DNA of 41,224 nt from CAJCIY01 sp036379355 (GTDB taxonomy: Bacteria; Actinomycetota; Actinomycetes; Mycobacteriales; CAJCIY01). The notes under the pieces are model-generated. The model saw only the letters and a program-made list of their open reading frames with translations, did not search any database and was not told the DNA's origin. Positions within the stretch are counted from its first letter, which is position 1. Each line of letters starts with the position of its first letter. A program made the translations under genes and the position numbers. This document shows, in pieces, positions 33,573 to 41,224 of the stretch. The DNA lies in the NCBI GenBank assembly GCA_036379355.1, contig DASVGV010000142.1:1-41224 (forward strand), given 5' to 3'.

Positions 33573-34664
33573 TCAGTCCTGGCGACGTCCGGCGACGAAG
33601 TCCTCGACCGCCTGGCGTGCCTCGTCGTCCGAGAACTGGACCGGCGGGCTCTTCATGAAGTACGACGCCGCGGAGTAGACCGGGCCGCCGAGGCCGCGGT
33701 CCTTGGCGATCTTCGCCGCGCGCAGCGCATCGATGATGACTCCTGCCGAGTTCGGGGAGTCGTGCACCTCGAGCTTGTACTCCAGGTTGAGCGGCGTGTC
33801 CCCGAACGAGCGCCCCTCGAGGCGGACGTACGCCCACTTGCGATCGTCGAGCCACGGCACGAAGTCGGACGGGCCGATGTGGACGTCGGCGCCGCGCATC
33901 TCGTGCGGGATCTGCGAGGTGACGGACTGGGTCTTGGAGATCTTCTTCGACTGGAGCCGCTTGCGCTCCAGCATGTTCATGAAGTCCATGTTGCCGCCGA
34001 AGTTCAGCTGGTACGTGCGCAGCAGCTCGACGCCGCGGTCCTCGAACAGCTTGGCCAGCACCCGGTGGGTGATGGTCGCGCCGACCTGCGACTTGATGTC
34101 GTCGCCGACGATCGGGACGCCCGCGTCGGCGAACTTCTTGGCCCACACCGGGTCGCTGGCGATGAACACCGGCAGTGCGTTGACGAACGCGACCTTGGCG
34201 TCGATCGCGCACTGCGCGTAGAAGCGGTCCGCCTCCTCCGACCCGACCGGCAGGTAGGAGATCAGTACGTCGACGGCGTTGTCCTTGAGGACCTGGACGA
34301 CGTCCACCGGCTCGTCGTCGGACTCCTCGATGGTCTCGCGGTAGAACTCGCCGAGCCCGTCGAAGGTGTGCCCGCGCTGGACGGTGACGCCGGTCGGCGG
34401 GACATCGCAGATCTTGATCGTGTTGTTCTCGGAAGCGACGATCGCCTCCGACAAGTCGCGGCCCACCTTCTTGCCGTCGACGTCGAACGCGGCGACGAAC
34501 TCGATGTCCGAGACGTGGTAGTCGCCGAGCCGGACGTGCATCAGGCCGGGCACGCGGACGGTCTCGTCCGCCCCGCGGTAGAACTCCACGCCCTGGACCA
34601 GCGATGAGGCGCAGTTGCCGACGCCGACGATCGCGACCCGTACGGTGGTGTGCTTCGAACCCAT
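33573..34664 (-). CDS. ino1: Inositol-3-phosphate synthase
   Basis: The NAD-dependent enzyme converts glucose 6-phosphate to 1L-myo-inositol 1-phosphate, the first step to inositol lipids and mycothiol. The 363-residue protein begins MGSKHTTVRVAIVGVGNCAS, with the Rossmann glycine motif and SSLVQGVEFYRGADE. It has YLPVGSEEADRFYAQCAIDAKVAFVNALPVF, the DDIKSQVGATITHR active-site region, LNFGGNMDFMNMLE, and HDSPNSAGVIIDALRAAK. The short actinomycete form is expected. ATG 34664 follows GGAGGA by seven bases. It is downstream of, and probably controlled by, the padR gene. Confidence 0.96.
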   Translation of the reverse strand: MGSKHTTVRVAIVGVGNCASSLVQGVEFYRGADETVRVPGLMHVRLGDYHVSDIEFVAAFDVDGKKVGRDLSEAIVASENNTIKICDVPPTGVTVQRGHTFDGLGEFYRETIEESDDEPVDVVQVLKDNAVDVLISYLPVGSEEADRFYAQCAIDAKVAFVNALPVFIASDPVWAKKFADAGVPIVGDDIKSQVGATITHRVLAKLFEDRGVELLRTYQLNFGGNMDFMNMLERKRLQSKKISKTQSVTSQIPHEMRGADVHIGPSDFVPWLDDRKWAYVRLEGRSFGDTPLNLEYKLEVHDSPNSAGVIIDALRAAKIAKDRGLGGPVYSAASYFMKSPPVQFSDDEARQAVEDFVAGRRQD

Positions 34665-34735
34665 GCGGGTCTCCTCCGGTGGCTGTGCCGGCGAGGTTCG
34701 CCGGCGGGGTTGGGTGACGGGAGTCGGGCGGTCGG

Positions 34736-35356
34736 TCATGCCGGTCGCCCCCGTCGTGGTGTGGTGGTCGGTCTGCGTGCCGAACGGCTCAGCTGCGCGC
34801 GCTCGGAGTCGATGAGCTCGCCGAGCCACCGGACCTCGCGCTCCACAGCGTCGAGGCCGTGCTCCTGGAGCATGAGCGTGTACGAGTCGAGCTTGCTGCG
34901 GGTCTTGGCCAGATCCGCGCGCAGGCCCTCCTGGCGCTGTTCGACCCGGCTGCGCCGGCCCTCGAGGATGCGCAGGCGCGCGGCCGGCTCGGTCTGGCCG
35001 AAGAACCGCAGATGCACGCCGAACGCGTCGTCCTCCCATGCGGAGGGTCCCGCCTCGCCGAGCATCTCCGCGAAGCGCTCCTTGCCATCGGCCGTCAGCG
35101 TGTAGACGACCTTGCTACGGCCGGACAGCTTGCCGGCGGCGGCGTTGTCGTCCACCGCGATCAGGCCGGCCGCCTGCAGGCGGCGCAGGCACGGATAGAG
35201 CGACCCGTACGAGAACGCGCGGAGCGAGCCCAGCGAGGAGTTGAGCCGCTTGCGCAGCTCGTACCCGTGCAGCGGGGACTCCTGCAGGAGGCCGAGCACC
35301 GCCAGGTCGAGCACGCTGACAGGCGTGCTCGGTACCGGAGGCCGCTCGGGACTCAT
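34736..35356 (-). CDS. PadR-family transcriptional regulator
   Basis: The 206-residue repressor has the PadR winged helix (VLDLAVLGLLQESPLHGYELRKRLNSSLG, then FSYGSLYPCLRRLQAAGLIAV and the wing SKVVYTLTADGKERF) and a C-terminal coiled coil (ILEGRRSRVEQRQEGLRADL). In mycobacteria the equivalent gene sits upstream of ino1, and it may respond to an unknown ligand. ATG 35356 has AGGAAGG four bases upstream; an ATG at 35392 is possible. It is divergent from the DUF5318 gene, and the gap holds a palindrome suited to autoregulation. Confidence 0.92.
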   Translation of the reverse strand: MSPERPPVPSTPVSVLDLAVLGLLQESPLHGYELRKRLNSSLGSLRAFSYGSLYPCLRRLQAAGLIAVDDNAAAGKLSGRSKVVYTLTADGKERFAEMLGEAGPSAWEDDAFGVHLRFFGQTEPAARLRILEGRRSRVEQRQEGLRADLAKTRSKLDSYTLMLQEHGLDAVEREVRWLGELIDSERAQLSRSARRPTTTPRRGRPA

Positions 35357-35412
35357 GGGACCTTCCTGGGCTGACGGATCGGTGCGAGCCATCGGCGCAA
35401 CACATCGAACGG

Positions 35413-35431
35413 ATGTATCGCCGCGATATGT
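35413..35431. promoter_or_regulatory. Probable PadR operator palindrome
   Basis: ATGTATCGCCGCGATATGT contains the perfect inverted repeat TATCGC-C-GCGATA (35416-35428), with ATGT flanks as in many PadR sites. On the minus strand it begins four bases after a -10-like TAGGCT (35440-35435), so a bound repressor would cover the padR start site. It lies in the divergent padR/DUF5318 gap. Confidence 0.6.
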
Positions 35432-35471
35432 CAGCCTAGAGGGCAGGTGGCCGGAGCGCAAGCGACTCGCG

Positions 35472-35477
35472 TAGCCT
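35472..35477 (+). promoter_or_regulatory. -10 element giving a leaderless DUF5318 mRNA
   Basis: TAGCCT fits TANNNT and ends six bases before the GTG at 35484. No ribosome-binding site precedes that start. Confidence 0.5.
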
Positions 35478-35483
35478 CGGCTG

Positions 35484-35900
35484 GTGGCTTCGGCGGCACC
35501 GCGACAGGTGATCGACTACGCGCTGGCCCGGCGCGCGTTGTTGGCCGACCTGTTCGCCGGGCGCGTCGACCCGTCCGACGTGTGCGATGCGCACCCGGAC
35601 CTGCTCCGCGCCGCCAAGCACCACGGTGAGACCTCGGACACCGCCTGTCCGGTCTGCCGCCATGCCGACCGGTTGGTGCACGTCACCTACGTCTACGGCG
35701 ACAGCCTCGGTGCGGCCTCCGGTCGCACCTGCCCGACGGCGCGGCTGTCGGCGCTCACGCCGGAGCACGGCGAGGTGCGGGTCTATGTCGTGGAGGTGTG
35801 CCAGCGCTGCTCGTGGAACCACCTCGTGTCCTCGCACGTTCGAGGTTCCGTGCCGCCAGCCGCTGCCCGTCGATCGCGCTCGCGCGCGGCCGGACGCTGA
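35484..35900 (+). CDS. DUF5318 zinc-binding-like protein
   Basis: The 138-residue protein begins MASAAPRQVIDYALARRALLADLFAG and has CxxC pairs in TACPVCRHADR and VCQRCSWNH, with additional Cys in CDAHPD and RTCP. It is a small soluble zinc-ribbon-like protein of the DUF5318 family, which is found upstream of the class A penicillin-binding protein ponA in actinomycetes. Function unknown. The GTG start is leaderless. Its end overlaps the PBP frame by about 100 bases. Confidence 0.88.
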   Translation: MASAAPRQVIDYALARRALLADLFAGRVDPSDVCDAHPDLLRAAKHHGETSDTACPVCRHADRLVHVTYVYGDSLGAASGRTCPTARLSALTPEHGEVRVYVVEVCQRCSWNHLVSSHVRGSVPPAAARRSRSRAAGR

Positions 35901-38089
35901 GCACCGACCGGCCGCCGCGCGCCGTCCGGCCGACGACGCCCCGCGCGCCCCGGGTCCGGCGCGGCCGCCCCGGCAAGAGCCCGCTGGCGTGGTGGTCGCG
36001 CCGCCGGCGGGTGACGAAGTGGGCACTCGTCGGCGGCCTCCTGACAGTGATCGTCGGGCTGGTCGCCATCAGCACGATCGTGTACGCCGCGGTCCGGATC
36101 CCGACGCCGGCCGATCTCGCCCAGCCCGAGCAGGTGACGTTGACCTACGCCGACGGGTCGCCGCTCGGGACGATCGGGCAGGTCAACCGCATCTCGGTGC
36201 CGCTGTCGCAAGTGCCGGTCGGTGTCCAGCACGCCGTGTTGGCCGCCGAGGACCGCAACTACTACCACGAGGCGGGCATCTCGGTCCGCGGCATCGGTCG
36301 GGCGCTGGTCGCCGACGTCACCGCCGGACACATCTCCCAGGGCGGGTCGACGATCACCCAGCAGTACGTGAAGAACGCCTACCTGACGCAGAAGCGCACG
36401 TTCATCCGCAAGATCCAGGAGATCGCCCTCGCGGTGAAGATCTCCCACCAGTACTCCAAGGACCAGATCCTCGAGGACTACCTCAACACCATCTACCTGG
36501 GCCGGGGTGCATACGGAATCCAGGCCGCGAGCGAGGCGTACTTCGGCAAGCCGGTCGGCCAGCTCACCGTCGCCGAAGGCGCTGTCATCGCCGGGCTCAT
36601 CCGGGCCCCGTCGGTGCTCGACCCGTCCGTCTCGCCGCAGGCGGCGAAGGCTCGCTGGAACCAGGTCCTCGACACCATGGTCTCGCAGGGCTGGCTCACG
36701 GCGGCGCAGCGCGCGTCGACCGCGTACCCGCCTGTCCTGCCGCCGTCGTCGGGCTCGAAGGACAGCGGCCCGACGGCGTACATCGACGCGGCCGTGAAGT
36801 CCTTCCTGGTGCAGCAGCTGGGGGACGCGCGGGTCGCACTCGGCGGGCTGACGGTCACGACCACGATTGACCCGACGGCGCAGCAGGCCGCCGCCGCGGC
36901 GGTGGCCGCGAAGACGCGCGGTGCGCCGGCGACGCTGACTGCGGGGCTCGAGTCGGTCGACCCGAGGACGGGCGCGATCCGTGCGTACTACGCAGGCTCG
37001 GACATCGCGCGGTACCCGGACTCCCTGGCCACGCTGAAGATCCCTCCGGGCTCGTCGTTCAAGCCCATCGTGCTGGCACAGGCGCTCGGCGAGGGGACAC
37101 CGCTGTCGAAGACCTACGACGGGTCGTCGCCGCAGACCTTCGCCGGTACGACGGTCCGGAACTTCGACAACGAGCAGTTCGGCCAGATCGACCTCACACA
37201 GGCCTTGGCGGCGTCGGTCAACACGGTGTTCGTCCACCTGAACCTGGACACCGGACCCGCCCGCGTGGTGGCTCTTGCGCACCGGCTCGGGATCCGCGAG
37301 ACCACGAAGCTGGACCCCAACGGCACCCTTGCGCTCGGCCAGAACTACGTACACGCCGACGACATGGCCGAGGTGTACGCGACGTTCGCCAACGGCGGCC
37401 AGCAGATCGCGCCGTACCTCGTGAGCAAGGTCGTCGACGGCACGGGAAAGGTCCTCTACCAGGCCGATCCCAAGCCGACCAGGGTGCTGGCCACCAACGA
37501 CGACGCGAACCTGGTGTCCGCGATGCAGCACGTTCTCCAGCGTGGTGGCACGGCGGCGAGCGCGGCCCTGTCCGGGCGCCCGTCGGCCGGCAAGACGGGG
37601 ACGACGTCGGGTGCCGTGCCGAACATCGCCGCCTGGTTCGACGGCTTCACTCCCCAGCTGTCGACCGTCGTCACCCTGTTCAACCCGAATGCGCAGGGCG
37701 CCGCGCAGACGATCGCGCCGTGGTCGAGCTGCGGCTGCTCGGAGGTCACCGGGGGCACCGTGCCCGCGGCCATCTGGCATACGTACATGACGGCCGCGTT
37801 GAAGGGCCAGCCGGTCCTGCAGTTCCCGGCGCCGACCCAGACGGCCCCCGTCGTCACGACGTCCACCGCGCCCACGTCCTCGTCGGCTCCGGCCACCAGC
37901 TCGAGCGCGCCGGAGTCCTCGTCCTCCGCTCCCCCGTCGATCTCGGTCAGCCTGCCGCTGTCACCGAGCGCGACGGCGTCCGGGTCGAACTCGGCCAGCC
38001 CGTCGACGTCACCGTCCGGGAAGGCCAGCTCGGCCGCGGGGCCGTCGGCGAACGGGACCGCCGCCGGGCGGGCTCCGCCGGCGGGCTGA
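35798..38089 (+). CDS. ponA: Class A penicillin-binding protein (bifunctional transglycosylase/transpeptidase)
   Basis: This 763-residue enzyme polymerises and crosslinks peptidoglycan. After a basic N-terminus and one membrane anchor (LVGGLLTVIVGLVAISTIVYAA), the GT51 domain shows EDRNYYHEAG near residue 151, GGSTITQQ near 182, and the later helix QILEDYLNTIYLGRGAYG. The transpeptidase domain has SSFK (419-422), SVN (473-475) and KTG (599-601). The last 95 residues are Ser/Ala/Pro-rich, as in mycobacterial PonA1. The start is uncertain: GTG 35798 or 35813, or a weak CTG near 35897. It follows and overlaps DUF5318, as in mycobacteria. Confidence 0.95.
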   Translation: MPALLVEPPRVLARSRFRAASRCPSIALARGRTLSTDRPPRAVRPTTPRAPRVRRGRPGKSPLAWWSRRRRVTKWALVGGLLTVIVGLVAISTIVYAAVRIPTPADLAQPEQVTLTYADGSPLGTIGQVNRISVPLSQVPVGVQHAVLAAEDRNYYHEAGISVRGIGRALVADVTAGHISQGGSTITQQYVKNAYLTQKRTFIRKIQEIALAVKISHQYSKDQILEDYLNTIYLGRGAYGIQAASEAYFGKPVGQLTVAEGAVIAGLIRAPSVLDPSVSPQAAKARWNQVLDTMVSQGWLTAAQRASTAYPPVLPPSSGSKDSGPTAYIDAAVKSFLVQQLGDARVALGGLTVTTTIDPTAQQAAAAAVAAKTRGAPATLTAGLESVDPRTGAIRAYYAGSDIARYPDSLATLKIPPGSSFKPIVLAQALGEGTPLSKTYDGSSPQTFAGTTVRNFDNEQFGQIDLTQALAASVNTVFVHLNLDTGPARVVALAHRLGIRETTKLDPNGTLALGQNYVHADDMAEVYATFANGGQQIAPYLVSKVVDGTGKVLYQADPKPTRVLATNDDANLVSAMQHVLQRGGTAASAALSGRPSAGKTGTTSGAVPNIAAWFDGFTPQLSTVVTLFNPNAQGAAQTIAPWSSCGCSEVTGGTVPAAIWHTYMTAALKGQPVLQFPAPTQTAPVVTTSTAPTSSSAPATSSSAPESSSSAPPSISVSLPLSPSATASGSNSASPSTSPSGKASSAAGPSANGTAAGRAPPAG

Positions 38090-38138
38090 CGCCGGAGCAC
38101 CCCGGTCGAGCGTCTGCCGCCGCCCGCCACGCCCGGCC

Positions 38139-38161
38139 ACGCCACCGCTGAGCTGTGGCGT
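38139..38161 (+). terminator. Possible hairpin after the PBP gene
   Basis: ACGCCAC and GTGGCGT form a 7-bp stem with a 9-base loop in the 93-base gap between the PBP gene and the next gene. It has no U-tract, so it could reduce rather than stop read-through. Confidence 0.35.
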
Positions 38162-38182
38162 CCGCGGTGGGAGGATCCGCGC

Positions 38183-39817
38183 GTGGCCGACCACGAGACC
38201 GACGTCGTGGTGCCCACGCACGAGGACCCGTTCGTCCGCGCCACCAGCGGCGCGCTCGGCGGCCCGGTCGGCCGGCACGCACGCCTCGGGGATCGCCGCT
38301 GGTGGCTGCCCATCCGCCTGCTGGTGCTGTTCGCCGTGATCGGCAGCACGCTCAGCTGGGTGGAGAAGTCGTCGTGCGCGACGCATGGGTACGCCCACGA
38401 GTACCAGTACACCCGGCTGTGTTACACCGACGTGCTCGCGCTCTGGTACGGCGAGCATCTCGACGAGGGCCGCATCCCCATCATCCAGAACGAGACCCCG
38501 ACCCCGAACGCCGCCGGCGTGGTCTCGCACAAGTACGTCGAGTACCCGGTCGGGATCGGTGCGCTCATGGCCGCCGCGATGTTCCCCGTCCGCGCCTTCG
38601 TCCCCTCGGGACCGTCGCCCACGCAGCAGGCCGCGATCGACAAGGCCGCTCGCGACAAGGCCCTCGGTTACGACAAGGGCACCACCGCGCAGTCCGACCA
38701 GTACGCCATCGACCAGTACCTCGCGGACCGGGCCACGGCGCAGTACCAGAGCCGGCAGGCGCGCTACTTCTTCGACCTCACCTCGCTCTACCTGGTGATC
38801 TGCGCGGTCTTCGTCGTCGTTCTCACCGGCCTCGCCGCCGGGCGGCGACGCATCTGGGATGCCGCGATGGTCGGACTGTGCCCCGTCATGGTGCTGAACG
38901 GCATGGTCAACTGGGACCTCGCCGCCGTCGCCCTCACCGCCGGTGCGGTCGTCGCCTGGGCGCGACGACGAACCGGGCTGGCCGGGGTGCTGCTCGGCCT
39001 GGGCGTGGCGACGAAGTTCTACCCGGTGTTCCTGCTGGTGCCGTACCTCGCCCTGTCGCTGCGAGCCGGCCGCCTGCGCTCCTGGCTGCGCCTGCTCACG
39101 GCCGGGGTGGTGACGTGGCTGGTCGTCGACGTACCGTTCATGATCATCAATCCGGCCGGCTTCTGGCGCTTCTACACGTTCAACAAGGAGCGCGGCACCG
39201 AGTACAACTCGCTGTTCTACTCCTGGGAGTACTTCGTCCGGCACCAGCAGCCGCTCTCGACGGGCGTCCTCAACGGCGTCAGCGACTTCCTGCTGCTCAT
39301 GGCGCTGGCCGCGATCTTCGTCCTCATCCTGCTCGTACGACGTCGACCCCGCGTCGGTCAGGTCCTGTTCCTCACTGCGTTCGCGTTCGTCATCACCAAC
39401 AAGGTCTACTCACCGCAGTACGCCCTGTGGCTCCTGCCGTTCGTCGTGCTCGCGCGTCCGCGCTGGCGCTACTTCCTCGTCTGGCAGATGTCGGAGATCG
39501 TCCTGTTCGTCACGCTGTACTCCCACCTCGTCTTCGTGGACAAGAGCGGTACCAAGGGCATCGGGTACGCCTGGTTCTTCGGACTGGGGCTGCTGCCCCG
39601 TGACCTGATCCTGGCCGGCCTGGCCGGCCTGGTGATCTACGAGATGGTGCACCCCGACGCGGACGTCGTCCGCGCGGGTGGGGACGACGACCCGGCGGGC
39701 GGCGTGCTCGACGGGGCCCCGGACGCGCTCTTCCTCCCGTCCGCGGCGGACGCGGTGGCCGAGGACGAGCCGTGGGGGACGGAGGTGCTGACCCCGAGGC
39801 TCGCCGCGGGCCCGTAA
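38183..39817 (+). CDS. Polyprenyl-phosphate-sugar glycosyltransferase of the GT87/DUF2029 type
   Basis: The 544-residue membrane protein has about ten to twelve membrane segments. Conserved blocks are KYVEYPVGIGALMAA near the start, MVGLCPVMVLNGMVNWDLAAVAL, GVATKFYPVFLLVPYL and NKVYSPQYALWLLPFVVLA, all typical of GT87 mannosyltransferases. These transfer mannose from polyprenyl-phosphate-mannose to cell-envelope lipids or arabinomannan. An equivalent gene follows ponA1 in M. tuberculosis. A 55-residue acidic C-terminal tail follows the last helix. GTG 38183 has GGGAGG seven bases upstream. The donor is inferred from the family. Confidence 0.9.
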   Translation: MADHETDVVVPTHEDPFVRATSGALGGPVGRHARLGDRRWWLPIRLLVLFAVIGSTLSWVEKSSCATHGYAHEYQYTRLCYTDVLALWYGEHLDEGRIPIIQNETPTPNAAGVVSHKYVEYPVGIGALMAAAMFPVRAFVPSGPSPTQQAAIDKAARDKALGYDKGTTAQSDQYAIDQYLADRATAQYQSRQARYFFDLTSLYLVICAVFVVVLTGLAAGRRRIWDAAMVGLCPVMVLNGMVNWDLAAVALTAGAVVAWARRRTGLAGVLLGLGVATKFYPVFLLVPYLALSLRAGRLRSWLRLLTAGVVTWLVVDVPFMIINPAGFWRFYTFNKERGTEYNSLFYSWEYFVRHQQPLSTGVLNGVSDFLLLMALAAIFVLILLVRRRPRVGQVLFLTAFAFVITNKVYSPQYALWLLPFVVLARPRWRYFLVWQMSEIVLFVTLYSHLVFVDKSGTKGIGYAWFFGLGLLPRDLILAGLAGLVIYEMVHPDADVVRAGGDDDPAGGVLDGAPDALFLPSAADAVAEDEPWGTEVLTPRLAAGP

Positions 39818-39892
39818 CGTCCGGATACGCCCCGGTTCGCGCTACGACTTCTCGTACCTCTGCGTAACCTTCCGCGATGTTTCACTGTTGGG

Positions 39893-40819
39893 GTGTCCGT
39901 GACACCTCATCGTCTTGCCGGCGGAGCCGCAGCGTTGGTCCTCGGTGCCGGCCTGTCGGTCGCCGCCCTCCCTGCCGCCGCCGCGCCCGCCTCGGCCACC
40001 CACACCGTCACGTACTCGTCGCCGCCCCCATCCCTGTCCTCCCCCGGTGCCGTGCAGGCGGGCCAGACGATCGCCTTCACGAACGGCAGCCTGCTGGACT
40101 CGATCACGATCTCGTCCACGCAGGGTGCCTGGACGCTGGCGACGGCACCGATCACTATCGCGCCGGGACAGACGTCGGCACCCGTTGTGGTGCCCTCGGC
40201 CGGGTCGTACAACTACACGGCTTCGGAGAAGGTGCTCGGCCTTGTGCCGGGCCTGCTCCAAGCTTCCGGATCTTTCACGGCCACGAGCGCGCAGGACCCG
40301 GCACCCGCGCCTTCCTCGAGCGCCGCGCCGCCGTCCGGGCCGCTCGCCGGCCTGAGCGGCGGCCAGCAGGGTTCGCCGGGAAACCCGCCGGCCACCGCGC
40401 CAGGCCCGGGCCGCACGGCCTCGAACGGCACCGGCACGGCGGGCTCCTCAGCCGCATCGAGCGGTCCGGGCGGGGGCTCCGGCGCCTTCGACAAGGCGCA
40501 GTTCGGCACCGGCTCGGGCGACTTTCCGAGCCTGCCGGGTGGAACGTTCGCGCCCCTGGATCCGCAGACCGGTCCGGCGGGCGGCGCCCCCGCGCCCGAG
40601 GTCGCCGGCCTTCCGGTGACCGGCACGACCGACGCACCATCGACGACCGGAACCCACACCCCGTCGGACACACAGATCACGAACGCGTCGCGCGTGGTCG
40701 ACACCTCGTCCGGCTCGTCCGTGACCGGACCGGCCGCGGCCGCAGCCGCGCTGCTGGCCCTGGTCGCCGTGGGCCTGTCCCGCGCGTGGATCAACCAGCG
40801 GCCCCTCGGCCGTCGCTGA
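39893..40819 (+). CDS. Secreted beta-sandwich-like protein with C-terminal anchor (paralogue 1)
   Basis: The 308-residue protein has a signal peptide (about residues 1-34, ending AAAAPASA), then a domain of about 100 residues. Its key pattern is TVTYS, VQAGQTIAFTN, DSITIS, ITIAPGQTS and SYNYTASE, resembling an immunoglobulin- or cupredoxin-like fold but lacking His and Cys ligands. A Gly/Pro/Ser-rich region follows, then a membrane segment (AAAAAALLALVAVGL) and a basic tail. LPVTG occurs 47 residues before that segment. The start could be GTG 39893 or 39899. Family unknown. The next gene is a paralogue. Confidence 0.72.
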   Translation: MSVTPHRLAGGAAALVLGAGLSVAALPAAAAPASATHTVTYSSPPPSLSSPGAVQAGQTIAFTNGSLLDSITISSTQGAWTLATAPITIAPGQTSAPVVVPSAGSYNYTASEKVLGLVPGLLQASGSFTATSAQDPAPAPSSSAAPPSGPLAGLSGGQQGSPGNPPATAPGPGRTASNGTGTAGSSAASSGPGGGSGAFDKAQFGTGSGDFPSLPGGTFAPLDPQTGPAGGAPAPEVAGLPVTGTTDAPSTTGTHTPSDTQITNASRVVDTSSGSSVTGPAAAAAALLALVAVGLSRAWINQRPLGRR

Positions 40820-40871
40820 CACCATCGGCGCGCTCCGGCCTCCGGCGCCGGCCGGATGTGACACTGGACCG

Positions 40872-41224
40872 ATGATCCGACCGCTGCGCACCGCGGTGGC
40901 GTGCGCCGGGCTCGCGGTTGCCGGGGCAGCGCTGTCCGTGTTGGCCTCCGGGCCGGCCGTGGCAGCCACGCCGCCCGCGGCGGCGGTCACCGTGACCTAT
41001 GCCCAGGCGGGGTCCGCGAACCTGGTCAGCCCCGCCACGGTGACGCCGGCCGCTGTGACGGTGCGGGCCGGCGGCACGGTCACCTTCAAGAACACCGGCA
41101 CGGCAACCCTGACCATCACCGGCGCGCTGGCCGGCTCCATCAAGGCCGGAGCATCGGTCACCGTGACCGTGCCGGTCACGTCCTCGGACAAGACCTACAC
41201 GTACTCGGCGACCGAGAACGGCAC
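40872..41224 (+). CDS. Secreted beta-sandwich-like protein (paralogue 2, partial)
   Basis: The frame starts at ATG 40872 (MIRPLRTAVACAGLAVAGAAL) and is open to the window end, giving 117 residues. A signal peptide ends near AVAA (residues 30-33). The mature part repeats the domain pattern of the preceding gene: TVTYA, VRAGGTVTFKN, LTITG, SIKAGASVTV and TYTYSATEN, so the two genes are a tandem duplication. No copper ligands are seen in this part. No ribosome-binding site precedes the ATG; GACACT ends six bases before it, weakly suggesting a leaderless start. Confidence 0.72.
   Translation, partial: MIRPLRTAVACAGLAVAGAALSVLASGPAVAATPPAAAVTVTYAQAGSANLVSPATVTPAAVTVRAGGTVTFKNTGTATLTITGALAGSIKAGASVTVTVPVTSSDKTYTYSATENG

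Noticed and set aside
40610..40624. LPVTG motif as a sortase anchor
   Set aside because: A sortase signal needs the hydrophobic segment directly after the motif; here 47 residues intervene.

Overview
The window is a stretch of chromosome from a high-G+C actinomycete (phylum Actinomycetota) spanning the replication-origin neighbourhood. The evidence is the strongly G+C-rich sequence with many GTG starts and the gene order gyrA-gyrB-DUF721-recF-gnd-dnaN-dnaA | rpmH-rnpA-yidD-yidC-jag-rsmG-parA-parB | cwlM-trxA-trxB | murJ-DUF6049-nudix | cca. This is the order I recall on the two sides of oriC in Mycobacterium and Streptomyces. The genus cannot be named from sequence alone. No prophage, IS element, CRISPR array or biosynthetic cluster is visible; almost everything is core genome.

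Layout. 1-5659: a partial small membrane gene, tRNA-Ile(GAU), a DUF3566 membrane protein, gyrA and gyrB, all on the minus strand. 5660-11586: DUF721 (DciA-like), recF, gnd, dnaN and dnaA, also minus, with the dnaN-dnaA gap (9718-10155) as the likely oriC. 11587-12004: the divergent dnaA/rpmH control region with a perfect DnaA box. 12005-16974: the plus-strand ribosomal protein/RNase P/membrane insertion/segregation run ending in parAB, with a parS-like site inside the start of parA. 17039-20592: a D-Ala-D-Ala-ligase-like gene, a PLP aminotransferase and the MurA-regulator-like amidase homologue cwlM. 20623-22022: trxA and trxB under a sigma-R/SigH-type promoter.

22083-30561: an envelope block. 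A nudix hydrolase, DUF6049 protein, the lipid II flippase MurJ, a small membrane protein, an NlpC/P60 hydrolase, a membrane-anchored pseudokinase with an extracellular domain and a small membrane protein in the place of an anti-sigma factor are transcribed leftwards, largely with touching or overlapping ends. The sigma factor gene (sigM) that commonly sits here is absent. In mycobacteria the pseudokinase is fused to MurJ; here it is a separate gene, with two other genes inserted between them.

30626-41224: CCA-adding enzyme and a FecR-like secreted protein (plus), a shared terminator, inositol-1-phosphate synthase and a PadR regulator (minus), then DUF5318, a class A penicillin-binding protein, a GT87-type membrane glycosyltransferase and two paralogous secreted beta-sandwich-like proteins (plus), the second cut by the window end.

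Together the genes serve DNA replication and supercoiling, chromosome segregation, membrane protein insertion, redox control and peptidoglycan synthesis. The most interesting items are the split MurJ/pseudokinase module with its inserted NlpC gene, an ECF-type promoter in front of an orphan anti-sigma-like gene, the GTGCAC motifs in oriC, the parS-like site in parA, the Ddl-like/aminotransferase pair and the paralogous secreted proteins at the right end.
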